DNA of 64,000 nt from Thermobispora bispora DSM 43833 (GCF_000092645.1 NC_014165.1:868001-932000), one strand, 5' to 3'. Positions 9,437-18,449 are shown, numbered from the stretch's first letter. Numbers and translations: made by a program. Notes: generated by a model not told the origin, from the letters alone.

Positions 9437-9458
9437 TGGTCTAGTCCGGACTAGACCA
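9437..9458. promoter_or_regulatory. DasR-like operator (22-bp perfect palindrome)
   Basis: A perfect 22-bp palindrome with half-site TGGTCTAGTCC, centred between the divergent gntR and isomerase genes. The outer TGGTCTAG/CTAGACCA arms match the known DasR (dre) core TGGTCTAGACCA, with the two halves moved 6 bp apart. Confidence 0.8.
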
Positions 9459-9542
9459 CATCCGCCGAATCACTGTCAACCGTGGTGGCAGAACAAGGAC
9501 AGAGGGCCGGTACCCCGATCCGCCGAGCGAGGACGATCCGCC

Positions 9543-10577
9543 ATGACCACGACGATGCGCAAGGAGATCGCCGAGCAGCCCGCCGCCATCCAGGCGACGC
9601 TGGACGCCCTGCTGCCCCGGACCGGTGAGATCACGGCGCTCGCCGAGGGCACCCGGCACGTGCTGTTCATCGCCCGGGGCACCTCGGACAACGCCGCGGT
9701 CTACGGCCGCTACCTGATCGAGACGCGGGCGGGCCGCCTCACCGCGCTCGGCGCGCCCTCGGTCGCCACGGCGTACCGCCGCCGGCTCGACCTCGACGGC
9801 GTGCTCGCCGTGGGGCTCTCCCAGTCCGGCCGGACCGAGGAGATCGTCGACACGCTGCGGTGGGCCCGGGACTGCGGCGCGAGGACCATCGCGATCACCA
9901 ACGGCGGGGAGTCCTCGCCGCTCGCCCAGGCCGCCGACCTCGCCCTGTGCACGCTCGCCGGAGAGGAGCGGGCGGTCCCGGCGACCAAGACCTACACCAC
10001 CCAGCTCGTCGCCCTCGCCGTGCTCGCCATCGGGCTCGGGGCCGACGTGGACCCCGGGGAGCTGCGGCGCGTCCCCGAGGCGGTCGCGGCCTTGATCGAG
10101 GACCCCGGGGATATCGGCGCGGTGGTGGACGGGCTCGCCGGCAAGGCCGGCCTGGTGGTCTCCGGCCGTGGGCTGGTGTACTCCACCGCGCTCGAGCTCG
10201 CGCTCAAGCTCAAGGAGGCCTGCTACCTGCACGCCATCGGCCTCTCCTACGCCGACCTGCTCCACGGGCCGATCGCGGTCGTGGACGCGGACACCCCGGC
10301 CATCCTGGTGGCCGCGGGGGAGGGGCCGGTGCTCGCCGGCACGGTCGCGCTCGCCCGGCGGGTGCGGGACGCGGGCGCGTCCGTCTACGCCATCGGCGGA
10401 GGGGAGGAGCTCGCCGGGGCGGCCACCGCCGCGCTGCGCGGCCCCGAGCTGCCCGAGTGGCTCGCCCCGCTGGGGCTGATCGTCCCCGGGCAGCTCCTCA
10501 CCGAGGCGCTCGCCCGCCGGCTCGGCATCGACCCGGACGCCCCGCGCGGGCTGCGGAAGGTCACGCAGACCGGCTGA
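9543..10577 (+). CDS. Double-SIS sugar isomerase, probable GlcN-6-P deaminase (NagB-II type)
   Basis: A 344-residue protein with two SIS sugar-phosphate isomerase domains and no glutaminase domain, as in NagB-II deaminases and the isomerase half of GlmS. Markers: N-terminal MRKEIAEQP, RGTSDNAA (~46-53), the phosphate loop GLSQSGRTEE, PATKTYTTQ, the second-domain helix ELALKLKEACYLHAIGLSYA and the tail DPDAPRGLRKVTQT. The lack of the Cys-nucleophile amidotransferase domain argues for the catabolic deaminase (GlcN-6-P to Fru-6-P plus ammonia). ATG 9543 has AGCGAGGA about 9 nt ahead. It is divergent from the GntR regulator across a DasR-like site and is followed 47 bases later by a NagZ-like gene, which suggests recycling of N-acetylglucosamine or cell-wall sugars. 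Confidence 0.8.
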   Translation: MTTTMRKEIAEQPAAIQATLDALLPRTGEITALAEGTRHVLFIARGTSDNAAVYGRYLIETRAGRLTALGAPSVATAYRRRLDLDGVLAVGLSQSGRTEEIVDTLRWARDCGARTIAITNGGESSPLAQAADLALCTLAGEERAVPATKTYTTQLVALAVLAIGLGADVDPGELRRVPEAVAALIEDPGDIGAVVDGLAGKAGLVVSGRGLVYSTALELALKLKEACYLHAIGLSYADLLHGPIAVVDADTPAILVAAGEGPVLAGTVALARRVRDAGASVYAIGGGEELAGAATAALRGPELPEWLAPLGLIVPGQLLTEALARRLGIDPDAPRGLRKVTQTG

Positions 10578-10624
10578 CCTGGTGGTGAGTCTCCGGCATC
10601 GGCCGGTACTGCCACGGTGCCGAT

Positions 10625-11995
10625 GTGACTATGGTGAATGGCGTGTCAGGACCGCGTCGTGGTGTCGGGGGCGGCCGGAGGCCTGGCCGTGGACGCGGCC
10701 TCACCCCACTGATCGCCTTATCGCTGCTCATCGTGGCCGGCTGCTCGACCGGTGCTCCCGCGCCGCAGCCGCCGCCCGCGTCCGCTCCGCCGTCCGAGGC
10801 GACGCCCGGCCCGGGCGCGGGGCAGAGCCCGTCGCCCAGCCCTTCGCCCTCGCCCGGCGGCGAGGCCGCAGGGCTGCTCGCGCGGATGAGCCTCGAGGAC
10901 AAGGTCGGCCAGCTCTTCATGATCGTCGTGTACGGCCCGCGGGCCGGCGCGGCCCACCAGGAGAACACCGCCCGGTACGGCGTGGCCACCCCGGCCGAGG
11001 TGGTGCGCAGGTTCCGCCCCGGCGGAGTGATCCTCTTCCCGTGGGCGGGCAACATCTCCACCGCCGAGCAGGTCGCCGCGCTCACCACCGGGCTCCGGAA
11101 GGCGTCCCCCCTGGTGCCGCTCATGGTCGGCGTCGACCAGGAGAACGGCGAGGTGGCGCGGCTGGGGTCGCTGGTGACCAAGCTGCCGGGCGCCCCGGCG
11201 ATCGGGCGGACCCGCGATCCGCGGCTCGCGCGGGACGTGGCGCGGGTGACCGGTGAGGAGCTGCGCGACCTGGGGATCGCGGTGGACTTCGCGCCGGTCG
11301 CCGACGTCAGCGCCAAGGGGTCGTTCATCCGGTCGCGGGCCTACGGGTCCGATCCGAAGCTCGTCTCGGCCATGGTGCGGGCGGCCGTGGAGGGGTTCCA
11401 CGCCGCCGGCGTCGCCTCGGTCGCCAAGCACTTCCCCGGGCACGGCGGCACCAGCGTGGACAGCCACCAGGACCTGCCGGTCATCACGTACTCCAAGGCC
11501 CGGTGGCGGCGCGTGGACGCGCCGCCGTTCCGGGCGGCGATCGAGCGCGGCGTGGACGCGATCATGACCGCGCACGTGGCCATGCCGAGGCTCGACCCCT
11601 CCGGCGACCCCGCCACGCTCTCCCGCGCGGTGATCACCGGCCTGCTCCGCGGGGAGCTCGGGTACGACGGGGTGGTCGTCACCGACGCGCTCGACATGGC
11701 CGGGGTGCGCAAGCGGTACGGCGACGCCGAGGTGGCGGTGCGGGCGATCCTCGCCGGCGCGGATCTGCTCCTCATGCCGCCCGACCTGCCCACCGCGTAC
11801 CAGGCGGTGCTGACCGCGGTGCGGTCCGGCCGCATCCCCGAACGGCGGATCGACGAGTCGGTGCTCCGCATCCTCCGGCTGAAGGAGCGGCGCGGCGTCC
11901 TCGGGCCCACCCGCACCGATCCGGGCGGGGTGAAGTCGGCCGAGCACCTCAAGGTGGCGCGGCGGGTGGCGGCGGCCATCGCCGACGCCAGGTAG
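10625..11995 (+). CDS. NagZ-like beta-N-acetylhexosaminidase lipoprotein (GH3)
   Basis: A 456-residue GH3 glycosidase anchored as a lipoprotein: basic N-terminus, hydrophobic core, lipobox IVAGC (Cys40), then a Pro/Ser-rich stalk (~42-80). The catalytic barrel shows GVDQENGEVARL, the NagZ signature KHFPGHG (268-274) followed by DSH (279-281, His281 acid/base) and the nucleophile Asp354 in VVTDALDMAG. NagZ enzymes release GlcNAc from chitin or muropeptide fragments. The C-terminal GH3 domain is absent, as in NagZ. GTG 10625, ATG 10631 and GTG 10634 are all possible starts; none has a ribosome site. It follows the isomerase gene by 47 bases and probably shares its DasR-like control. Confidence 0.88.
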   Translation: MTMVNGVSGPRRGVGGGRRPGRGRGLTPLIALSLLIVAGCSTGAPAPQPPPASAPPSEATPGPGAGQSPSPSPSPSPGGEAAGLLARMSLEDKVGQLFMIVVYGPRAGAAHQENTARYGVATPAEVVRRFRPGGVILFPWAGNISTAEQVAALTTGLRKASPLVPLMVGVDQENGEVARLGSLVTKLPGAPAIGRTRDPRLARDVARVTGEELRDLGIAVDFAPVADVSAKGSFIRSRAYGSDPKLVSAMVRAAVEGFHAAGVASVAKHFPGHGGTSVDSHQDLPVITYSKARWRRVDAPPFRAAIERGVDAIMTAHVAMPRLDPSGDPATLSRAVITGLLRGELGYDGVVVTDALDMAGVRKRYGDAEVAVRAILAGADLLLMPPDLPTAYQAVLTAVRSGRIPERRIDESVLRILRLKERRGVLGPTRTDPGGVKSAEHLKVARRVAAAIADAR

Positions 11996-12101
11996 CGCGG
12001 CGCGGCCGGGCCGTACCCCTCGGATCCGCCCGGCTCGCGGGTGAGGAAGGCCGCGTGAGGTGCTCGGGGACGACCGCCGGAAATCAAGATCAACAACAGA
12101 T

Positions 12102-12116
12102 TAGAATCTTGTTTTA
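12102..12116. promoter_or_regulatory. TAGAAYNNNGTTYYA dyad before HAD gene
   Basis: The 15-mer TAGAATCTTGTTTTA lies in an AT-rich stretch (12080-12120) 42 bases before the HAD gene. It is one of three similar dyads in the window (see 35624 and 50666), of the kind bound by TetR-type lipid regulators. Confidence 0.4.
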
Positions 12117-12158
12117 GAATTCCTCCCGGACGGTCATCTCGCCACGGGAGGCGGTGCG

Positions 12159-12809
12159 GTGCTCAAGGGCGTGCTCATCGACTGGGGTGGTGTGCTCACC
12201 ACGAGCATGGCCGAGTCCGTCGCGAGGTGGATGGAGGCCGACCGGATCGATCCCCACCACTACCGGCAGGTGATGCGGGAGCTCCTCAACCACGCCTACG
12301 CGGGCGGGCCGGGGGAGAACCCGATCCACGCCCTCGAGCGGGGCGAGATGCCCGCCTCCGAGTTCGAACGGCGGCTCGCCGCGATGCTGCGCACGGTCGA
12401 CGGGGAACCGCCCGAGGCCGCCGGCCTGCTCACCCGGATGTTCGCCTGGTTCCGGCCCGTGGCGGAGATGCACGACATGCTGCGGATGGCCCGCTCCCAC
12501 GGCCTCGCCACGTGCCTGGTGTCCAACTCGTGGGGGGTCGAGTACCCCCGCGACGGCTGGGACGAGCTGTTCGACGCGGTCGTCATCTCCGGTGAGGTGG
12601 GGATGCGCAAGCCCGAGCCCGGCATCTACCACCACGCGCTCGGCCTGCTCGGGCTCGACGCCCCGCAGTGCGTGTTCATCGACGACATCAAGGCGAACAT
12701 CGAGGCGGCCCAGGCGCTCGGCCTCGTCGGCATCCACCACCGGGAGCCCGCCACGACCCTGTCGGAGCTGGAGCGGCTGTTCCGCCTGCCCTTCCGCCCG
12801 GCCCGGTGA
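12159..12809 (+). CDS. HAD-superfamily hydrolase (subfamily IA)
   Basis: A 216-residue haloacid-dehalogenase-type hydrolase, most likely a phosphatase of unknown substrate. Motif I is altered at the second acidic position (VLIDWGGVLT: nucleophile Asp8, then Gly where the general-acid Asp usually sits), as in the epoxide-hydrolase-N-domain-like subgroup. Motif II is LVSNS, motif III is the Lys of GMRKPEPGIY and motif IV is FIDDIKANIEAA. The cap is helical (residues ~18-95). GTG 12159 follows GGGAGG at 12146-12151. It is the first of three HAD genes within 3 kb. Confidence 0.85.
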   Translation: MLKGVLIDWGGVLTTSMAESVARWMEADRIDPHHYRQVMRELLNHAYAGGPGENPIHALERGEMPASEFERRLAAMLRTVDGEPPEAAGLLTRMFAWFRPVAEMHDMLRMARSHGLATCLVSNSWGVEYPRDGWDELFDAVVISGEVGMRKPEPGIYHHALGLLGLDAPQCVFIDDIKANIEAAQALGLVGIHHREPATTLSELERLFRLPFRPAR

Positions 12810-12865
12810 GCGGCCGCGGCCCGGACACGCCAGGTCCCGGCTCCGCTGCGGGCCCGCCGCCCGGC

Positions 12866-12879
12866 CGTAGGGTGAGATC
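12866..12879 (+). promoter_or_regulatory. Possible -10 element before the DUF6912 gene
   Basis: The 14-mer CGTAGGGTGAGATC contains the -10-like TAGGGT and recurs exactly at 17893-17906, upstream of gdh. A perfect 10-bp hairpin (12920-12941, CCGGGACGGG arm) lies in the leader that would result. Confidence 0.35.
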
Positions 12880-12981
12880 CTGGTTCCCGTTGGCAGCCGC
12901 GGTGCGCGTCATCGGTGAGCCGGGACGGGGTCCCGTCCCGGTGTGACCGCCAACCGCGAGATCAGGTGAGTCGAGGAACGC

Positions 12982-13479
12982 ATGCGCGTCTATCTGCCGT
13001 GCACGCTCCCCGCGCTGGCCGAGGTGCTCAAGGCGGGGGAGCTGGGACCGGCCCCGTTGACCGGTTACGCGGTCACCCCCGCGTTGATCGAGTGGTACGC
13101 CTCCGGCGACACCGAGGAGCTGGAGTACGTCGCGATGACCGAGGCGGCCCGCGCCTCGCTGCGCCTGCTCGCCGCCGCCGGCCCCGGAGTGGTGGCCCGG
13201 CGCGTGGTGATCGCCGCCGAAGTCCCCGAGGAGGCCGTGGCGGCCGGCACCGACCCGGCCGAGCGCGGCCGGGTGGAGGTGCGCAAGCCCGTCCCGCTGC
13301 GGAAGATCGCGTCGGTCCACGTGGACGACCCGGCCGCGATCCCCGACATCGAGGCGGCGATCGCCGCGCTGCCCGGCGCCGACGCCGGGGACGAGGACGC
13401 CCGCTTCGTGGTCGACGGCGCCGAGGACCACGAGCTGATGTGGTACGCCCGGCAGGAGATCAGGGATCTGCTGGCCTGA
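12982..13479 (+). CDS. DUF6912-type protein of unknown function
   Basis: A 165-residue soluble acidic protein beginning MRVYLPCTLPALAEVLKAGE, a pattern common in actinobacterial DUF6912 proteins. A central beta region (VVARRVVIAAEVPEEAV) and a later VRKPVPLRKIASVHVDD segment are followed by an acidic C-terminus (DHELMWYARQEI). No catalytic motif is visible. ATG 12982 has GAGGAA just ahead. It lies between two HAD genes on the same strand but with sizeable gaps, so co-transcription is uncertain. The family assignment is from memory of its N-terminal pattern. Confidence 0.7.
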   Translation: MRVYLPCTLPALAEVLKAGELGPAPLTGYAVTPALIEWYASGDTEELEYVAMTEAARASLRLLAAAGPGVVARRVVIAAEVPEEAVAAGTDPAERGRVEVRKPVPLRKIASVHVDDPAAIPDIEAAIAALPGADAGDEDARFVVDGAEDHELMWYARQEIRDLLA

Positions 13480-13530
13480 CCGGCGGCGTTCACGGGGATG
13501 TCATGGCCGGCCGCTACCTTCGGGGGTGAT

Positions 13531-14163
13531 ATGACGCACATAGTCTGGGACTGGAACGGGACTCTCTTCCACGACATCGAAGCGGTCGTCCAGGCGACCA
13601 ACCGGCTTTTCCAGCCGTACGGCATCGGCCCGTACGACATCGAGGGCTTCCGCGAGGTCTACACCCGGCCGATCTGGGTGGCGTACGAGCGCATGCTCGG
13701 CCGTCCGCTCCGGGAGGGCGAGTGGGAGATGCTCGACCGGGGGTTCCACGAGCACTACCACAGCCTGATGGAGGCCTGCCAGCTCACCGAGGGCGCGCTC
13801 GCCAGCCTGCAGGCCTGGCAGGAATCCGGCCGGACCCAGTCGCTGCTCTCCATGTGGCGGCACGAGCGGCTGGTCGGCAAGGTGAGCGAACTCGGCATCG
13901 ACGGGCACTTCGTCCGGGTCGACGGGTCGCGCACCTCGTCGGGCGGGCACAAGGCCGAGCACATGGTGGAGCACCTCCGCGCCCTCGGCATCGACCCCGA
14001 GAAGGTCGTGGTGATCGGCGACAGCGTGGACGACGCCCACGCCGCCCAGCACGTCGGCGCCCGGGCGATCCTCTACGCCGGGGGCATGACCAAGCGGTCG
14101 GAGCTGGAACGCGTCGGCGTCCCCGTCGTGGACCGGCTCGCCGACGCCCTCGACCTGATCTGA
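13531..14163 (+). CDS. HAD-superfamily hydrolase, DxN variant
   Basis: A 210-residue HAD protein similar to phosphoglycolate-phosphatase-type enzymes. Motif I reads VWDWNGTLF (Asp7-Trp-Asn9), so the general-acid Asp at the second position is Asn, confirmed at codon level (gac tgg aac). Motif II is the Ser of SLLSMWR, motif III the Lys of HKAEHM, motif IV VVIGDSVDDAHAA. With an intact nucleophile, Mg site and helical cap it may still be a phosphotransferase with altered acid-base chemistry. ATG 13531 is preferred over an earlier in-frame start because GGGGG lies close upstream and motif I then starts at the usual residue 5-9. Substrate unknown. Confidence 0.85.
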   Translation: MTHIVWDWNGTLFHDIEAVVQATNRLFQPYGIGPYDIEGFREVYTRPIWVAYERMLGRPLREGEWEMLDRGFHEHYHSLMEACQLTEGALASLQAWQESGRTQSLLSMWRHERLVGKVSELGIDGHFVRVDGSRTSSGGHKAEHMVEHLRALGIDPEKVVVIGDSVDDAHAAQHVGARAILYAGGMTKRSELERVGVPVVDRLADALDLI

Positions 14164-14240
14164 GCCGCGCCCGGCCGGCAGGCGCTCAGGCGGCCGGCGC
14201 GCCCCACGCCGGTGATACTGATTGGGCATCCGCAACCCCA

Positions 14241-14981
14241 GTGATCCTCACGGAGGCCGCGATCAACCGCCTCGTTCTCTGGAACGTCGATCTCACGCTC
14301 GTCGACGTCAGCATCGTCACGCGCGACGCCTACGCGGACGCGTTCCGGATGGTGACCGGGCGGCCGATGGTGAAGCTCGCCCCGGCCCTGGGCCGCCCGG
14401 AGTCAGAGATCATCTTCGAGACCTTGGCCATCAACGGCATCGCCGCCGAGGAGCACCACCTGCCGCGCTTCCTCGACGCGCTCGCCGTGAGCTTCGCCGA
14501 GCGGCGGGACCGCCTGGCGAAGGACGGGCGGATGATGCCGGGCGCGCGGGACGCGCTCAAGGCGCTGTCCAAGCTCAAGGGAGTGGTCCAGTCGGTGCTC
14601 ACCGGCGGCATCCGGGACAACGCCGTGCTCAAGCTCAAGGCGTTCCGGCTGGACAAGTGGATCGACTTCGAAGTGGGCGGCTACGGGGAGGAGGTCTACC
14701 CCAAGGCCACCCTCCTCCAGGTGGCGCAGAGCCGGGCGAAGGAGAAGTACGGCGCCACGTTCACCAAGGAGAACACCGTGTTCATCGGGGACTCCCCCCG
14801 GGACGTCCAGGCGGCGAAGTTCGGCGGCGCCCGGATGATCGCCGTGGCCACCGGCCGCGCCACCGCGAGCGAGCTGGAGGAGGCGGGCGCCGACATCGTC
14901 CTCCCCGACCTGGAGAACGCCTCCGAGGTCGTCGCCGCGGTCGCCCGGCTCACCGACCCGGCGGAGCGGCCCGTGCGCTGA
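14241..14981 (+). CDS. HAD-superfamily hydrolase, NxD variant
   Basis: A 246-residue HAD-like protein in which motif I is LVLWNVDLTLVD: the position of the nucleophilic Asp is Asn (codon aac) while the following Asp is kept. Motif II is the Thr of VLTGG, motif III a Lys in YPKATLL, motif IV FIGDSPRDVQAA. Without the nucleophile, ordinary phosphatase chemistry should fail, so it may be regulatory, use another mechanism, or deamidate. The rest of the fold is well preserved (cap ~20-100). GTG 14241 is the first plausible start; there is no ribosome site and the gene may be leaderless. Confidence 0.82.
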   Translation: MILTEAAINRLVLWNVDLTLVDVSIVTRDAYADAFRMVTGRPMVKLAPALGRPESEIIFETLAINGIAAEEHHLPRFLDALAVSFAERRDRLAKDGRMMPGARDALKALSKLKGVVQSVLTGGIRDNAVLKLKAFRLDKWIDFEVGGYGEEVYPKATLLQVAQSRAKEKYGATFTKENTVFIGDSPRDVQAAKFGGARMIAVATGRATASELEEAGADIVLPDLENASEVVAAVARLTDPAERPVR

Positions 14982-15434
14982 CCGGGCGTCCCGGTTCGTC
15001 CCCGGGCGCTCGTCCCACCGGGCCAGGTGCCCCGGCGGGCGGCTCGGGGCGTCCCATCCGAGGACCGGCTCGCCTGGGCGGCGGGCCGTTGCCGTCCACC
15101 CCGGCCGAATGCCCTCGGGGTGTCCCGTGTGTCCCATCCCGGGGCGGATGCTCTGCGCGGGTCCCGGGGTGTCTCATCCCAGAGCCGGGTGGGTGGTCCT
15201 CGACGGCGGCATGCCGTACCTCCTGGGCGGACGGCCTTGGGCGTCTCCCCCGGGGCGTTCCACCTGAAGGCCGGGCGGCCTTCGCGGCGGGGCCGGCGTG
15301 CTCCGCCGGAGGGCCGGGCGCCCTCGCCCGGCCGGACCGGACGTCCCCTCGCGCGGGCGGACCGCAACCCCCGGGCGGCCGGCGGAGCGACCCGGGGTAC
15401 TGACATCCGCCCTCCGGCCCGCCAAGATGGTCCC
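14982..15434. other. Intergenic region, degenerate repeats
   Basis: About 450 bases with no supported gene. Three degenerate copies of a GGGGYGTCYCATCC element occur near 15047, 15130 and 15164. Otherwise the DNA is GC-rich and featureless. Confidence 0.55.
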
Positions 15435-17372
15435 ATGGTTCAGGAAGGCGATCTGCTCTGGGAGCCGACCCACGAGGTCATCCGCGCCGCCCGGATCACC
15501 CGCTTCCAAGAGTGGCTGGGGCGCGGCGGCCAGGACTACCCGGAGCTGTGGCGGTGGTCCGTCGAATCACCGGAGGAATTCTGGCCCGCGATCTGGGACT
15601 ACTTCGGCGTCGTCGGCGAGCGCGGAACCGGTCCCGTGCTCTCCGGCTCGATGCCGGGCACCGAATGGTTCCCGGGCGCGCGGCTCAACTACGCGGAGAA
15701 CGCGCTGCGCGGCGACCCCGACCGGCTCGCGGTGATCTTCCGCGATGAGGCGGGGAACCGGCGGACGTTCACCCTCGGCGAGCTCCGCGCGGAGGTGGGC
15801 CGGGTGCGGGCCGGGCTGGCCCGGCTCGGCGTGGGCCGCGGCGACCGGGTCGCCGCGTACGTCCCCAACATCCCGGAGGCCCTCATCGCCTTCCTCGCCA
15901 CGGCGTCCCTCGGGGCCATCTGGTCGTCCTGCTCCCCGGACTTCGGCGCGTCCAGCGTGGCCGACCGGTTCGCCCAGATCGAGCCGAAGGCGCTGATCGC
16001 CGTGGACGGGTACCGCTACGCCGGCAAGCCGTACGACCGGTCGGCCGTGGTCCGGGAGATCGCCGCGAAGCTGCCGAGCCTGCAGGCCGTGGTGTGGGTC
16101 CCGCTGTTCGGCGGGGACGGCCCCGCCCCGGCGGCCGACGGCGGGGTGCGCGCCCTGTCCTGGGCGGAGCTGCGGTCCGAGGAGGCCGGGCTCGAGTTCG
16201 AACGGGTCCCGTTCGGCCACCCGCTGTGGGTGCTGTACTCGTCCGGCACCACCGGCCTGCCCAAGCCGATCGTCCACGGCCACGGCGGGATCGTGCTCGA
16301 GCACCTCAAGTCGCTCTCGTTCCACCAGGACCTCGGCGAGGGCGACGTGTTCTTCTGGTACACCACCACCGGCTGGATGATGTGGAACTACCTCATCGGC
16401 GGCCTGCTGGTCGGCGCCACGGTGGTGCTGTACGACGGCAGCGCGACCCACCCGGGCACGGACGCGCTCTGGCGGCTCGCCGCCGACGAGGGAATCACGT
16501 ACTTCGGCACCGGCGCGCCGTACCTGCTCGCCTCGATGAAGGCGAAGGTACGGCCCACCGGGCTGGAGCGGCTGCGGGGGATCGGATCGACCGGGTCCCC
16601 GCTCCCGCCCGAGGGCTTCGCCTGGGTCTACTCGGACGTGAAGGCGGACGTGCAGCTCGGCTCGTTCTCCGGCGGCACCGACGTGTGCACCGGCTTCGTC
16701 GGCGCCGTGCCGCTGCTGCCCGTGCGGGCCGGGGTGATCCCCTGCCGCTGCCTCGGCGCCTCGGTGGAGGCCTACGACCCGGAGGGCAAGCCGCTGATCG
16801 GCGAGGTCGGGGAGCTGGTGCTCACCAGGCCGATGCCCTCGATGCCGGTGATGTTCTGGAACGACCCGTCGGGGGAGCGCTACCGGGAGTCGTACTTCGC
16901 CGACTACCCGGGCGTGTGGCGGCACGGCGACTGGATCAAGATCCTCCCGGACGGCGGGTGCGTGATCTACGGCCGCTCCGACGCCACGCTCAACCGGGGC
17001 GGGGTCCGGATGGGCACCAGCGAGTTCTACCGGGTGGTCGAGCGCTTCGACGAGATCGTCGACAGCCTGGTGATCGACACGGGCCGGCTGGGGCAGGAGG
17101 GCCGGCTGCTGCTCTACGTGGTGCTCGCCGAGGGCGCCTCGCTCACCGAGGAGCTGACCTCGGCCATCCGCGCGGCGCTGCGCACCGAGCTGTCCCCGCG
17201 CCACGTGCCCGACGAGATCCACGCCGTGCCCGGCATCCCGCGCACGCTCTCCGGGAAGAAGCTCGAGGTCCCGGTCCGCAAGATCCTGCTCGGCACCCCG
17301 GTCGAGCAGGCGGCCAACCCGGACGCCCTCGCCAACCCCGAGACGCTGCAGTACTTCGTGCCCCGGAAGTGA
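15435..17372 (+). CDS. Acetoacetyl-CoA synthetase (acetoacetate-CoA ligase)
   Basis: A 645-residue ANL-superfamily ligase that activates acetoacetate with ATP and CoA, linking ketone bodies and PHB breakdown to acetoacetyl-CoA. The N-terminal acetyl-CoA-synthetase-type domain (WEPTHEVIRAARITRFQEWL), the P-loop YSSGTTGLPKPIVHGHGG, the family-specific HQDLGEGDVFFWYTTTGWMM, the adenylate-binding SGGTDVCTGFVG and the C-terminal lysine region LSGKKLEVPVRKIL are all present. Full length for the family. ATG 15435 begins the conserved N-terminus; no strong ribosome site is seen. The last 13 bases of the gene are duplicated just downstream (17388-17400). Confidence 0.95.
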   Translation: MVQEGDLLWEPTHEVIRAARITRFQEWLGRGGQDYPELWRWSVESPEEFWPAIWDYFGVVGERGTGPVLSGSMPGTEWFPGARLNYAENALRGDPDRLAVIFRDEAGNRRTFTLGELRAEVGRVRAGLARLGVGRGDRVAAYVPNIPEALIAFLATASLGAIWSSCSPDFGASSVADRFAQIEPKALIAVDGYRYAGKPYDRSAVVREIAAKLPSLQAVVWVPLFGGDGPAPAADGGVRALSWAELRSEEAGLEFERVPFGHPLWVLYSSGTTGLPKPIVHGHGGIVLEHLKSLSFHQDLGEGDVFFWYTTTGWMMWNYLIGGLLVGATVVLYDGSATHPGTDALWRLAADEGITYFGTGAPYLLASMKAKVRPTGLERLRGIGSTGSPLPPEGFAWVYSDVKADVQLGSFSGGTDVCTGFVGAVPLLPVRAGVIPCRCLGASVEAYDPEGKPLIGEVGELVLTRPMPSMPVMFWNDPSGERYRESYFADYPGVWRHGDWIKILPDGGCVIYGRSDATLNRGGVRMGTSEFYRVVERFDEIVDSLVIDTGRLGQEGRLLLYVVLAEGASLTEELTSAIRAALRTELSPRHVPDEIHAVPGIPRTLSGKKLEVPVRKILLGTPVEQAANPDALANPETLQYFVPRK

Positions 17373-18449
17373 ACTGGCGCCGGGCACGCCCCGGAAGTGA
17401 TCCTGGGCCGGGCGTCCGCGCGGCCCCGCCGCCGGGGCGGCTCGCCCGGCGATGGTGCGGGGCGTGGCATCTGGGCCGGGTACCGCCCTGGGGCGGGGCG
17501 GCTCGCCCGGTCCCGGGCAGGTGTCCGGGACCGGATCCGGCCGGCGCAGCCGTGGCCGGGTCCGGCCGCCCGCCCCGGCCCGCACCGTTCGACTGCCGGC
17601 CCAGTACCGGTCGCCCGGCCGGCCCGGCACCGATCGCGCGGCCGGCCCGCGCGGCCGTCCGCGGTGACGGTACGCACCGCCGCCGATCGGCCACCTGGCC
17701 CTCGGCTCCGCTGGGGGAGACCGCCGTCCGTCCCGGTCATGCCCTGGTGTCCGGCGGTCATCCGCCGGTGCCCGTGGACGGGGTTTCGGACCATTTACGG
17801 ACCGGTCGGCCGCGCTGATTCTTGACCGAAAACGGCCAGGTCACCGGACGCCTATGTTCATGATCGTGCACTAAATTGACGAATGCCGCGGGCGTAGGGT
17901 GAGATCAGGGCTGACGGCCCGTGGTTTCGGTCACAGAAGATCAAGCGCCGCCGGGAGTGGGCATGCAGCGGGGTGGGCACGGGGGCGCTCCGCCGCCGCA
18001 GTGTGCGGCCGGAGCGGTGGGCCCCCGCGCGGCGAGGCCGGGCGGCCCAGGCGCGCGTTCCCGCTTCGGCGTCCACCCCGGCACGCGGCCCGGTCGCAGC
18101 GGATCGGGCTCCGCCATGCCCGGCCGGCGGCGCAGCGGCGGTGGGATGCTACTCTCATCCATCTGCTCGTGCGTGGTCCCGGACTCTCCGACAACGGGGT
18201 CGGGGAGCCGCCGGGGGCCCGCGATGACGTTCGCGGAACGCCCGGCGGACCGCGAGACCGGCCGGCGATCCGCACGGCGCATGACCGCCGGCCCGGCGAC
18301 GGCACCGGGCGGCCGTCCCGCCGATCGGGACCGATACAGGCCGCTCGTCCCGGGCACCGTTCCAGAGGGGAGGGCCTGGTGCCGTGGATCCCGGGTCATG
18401 GGCCGGCGTGGCTGATTTCCTGCACGCTCACAAAGGAGTGAGTAACACG
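17373..18449. other. Long GC-rich leader/intergenic region before gdh
   Basis: Nearly 1.1 kb without a gene I can support. The first part contains local duplications: GCCCCGGAAGTGA at 17360-17372 and 17388-17400, and GGGGCGGCTCGCCCGG at 17434-17449 and 17495-17510. A TAGGGT -10-like box (17895-17900) sits inside a 14-mer shared with 12866-12879. If it is the gdh promoter, the untranslated leader is about 540 nt. Frames crossing the leader look compositional. Confidence 0.55.

Noticed and set aside
17921-18415. A 164-codon frame in the gdh leader
   Set aside because: No family pattern and a composition typical of non-coding GC-rich DNA; kept only as part of the leader.
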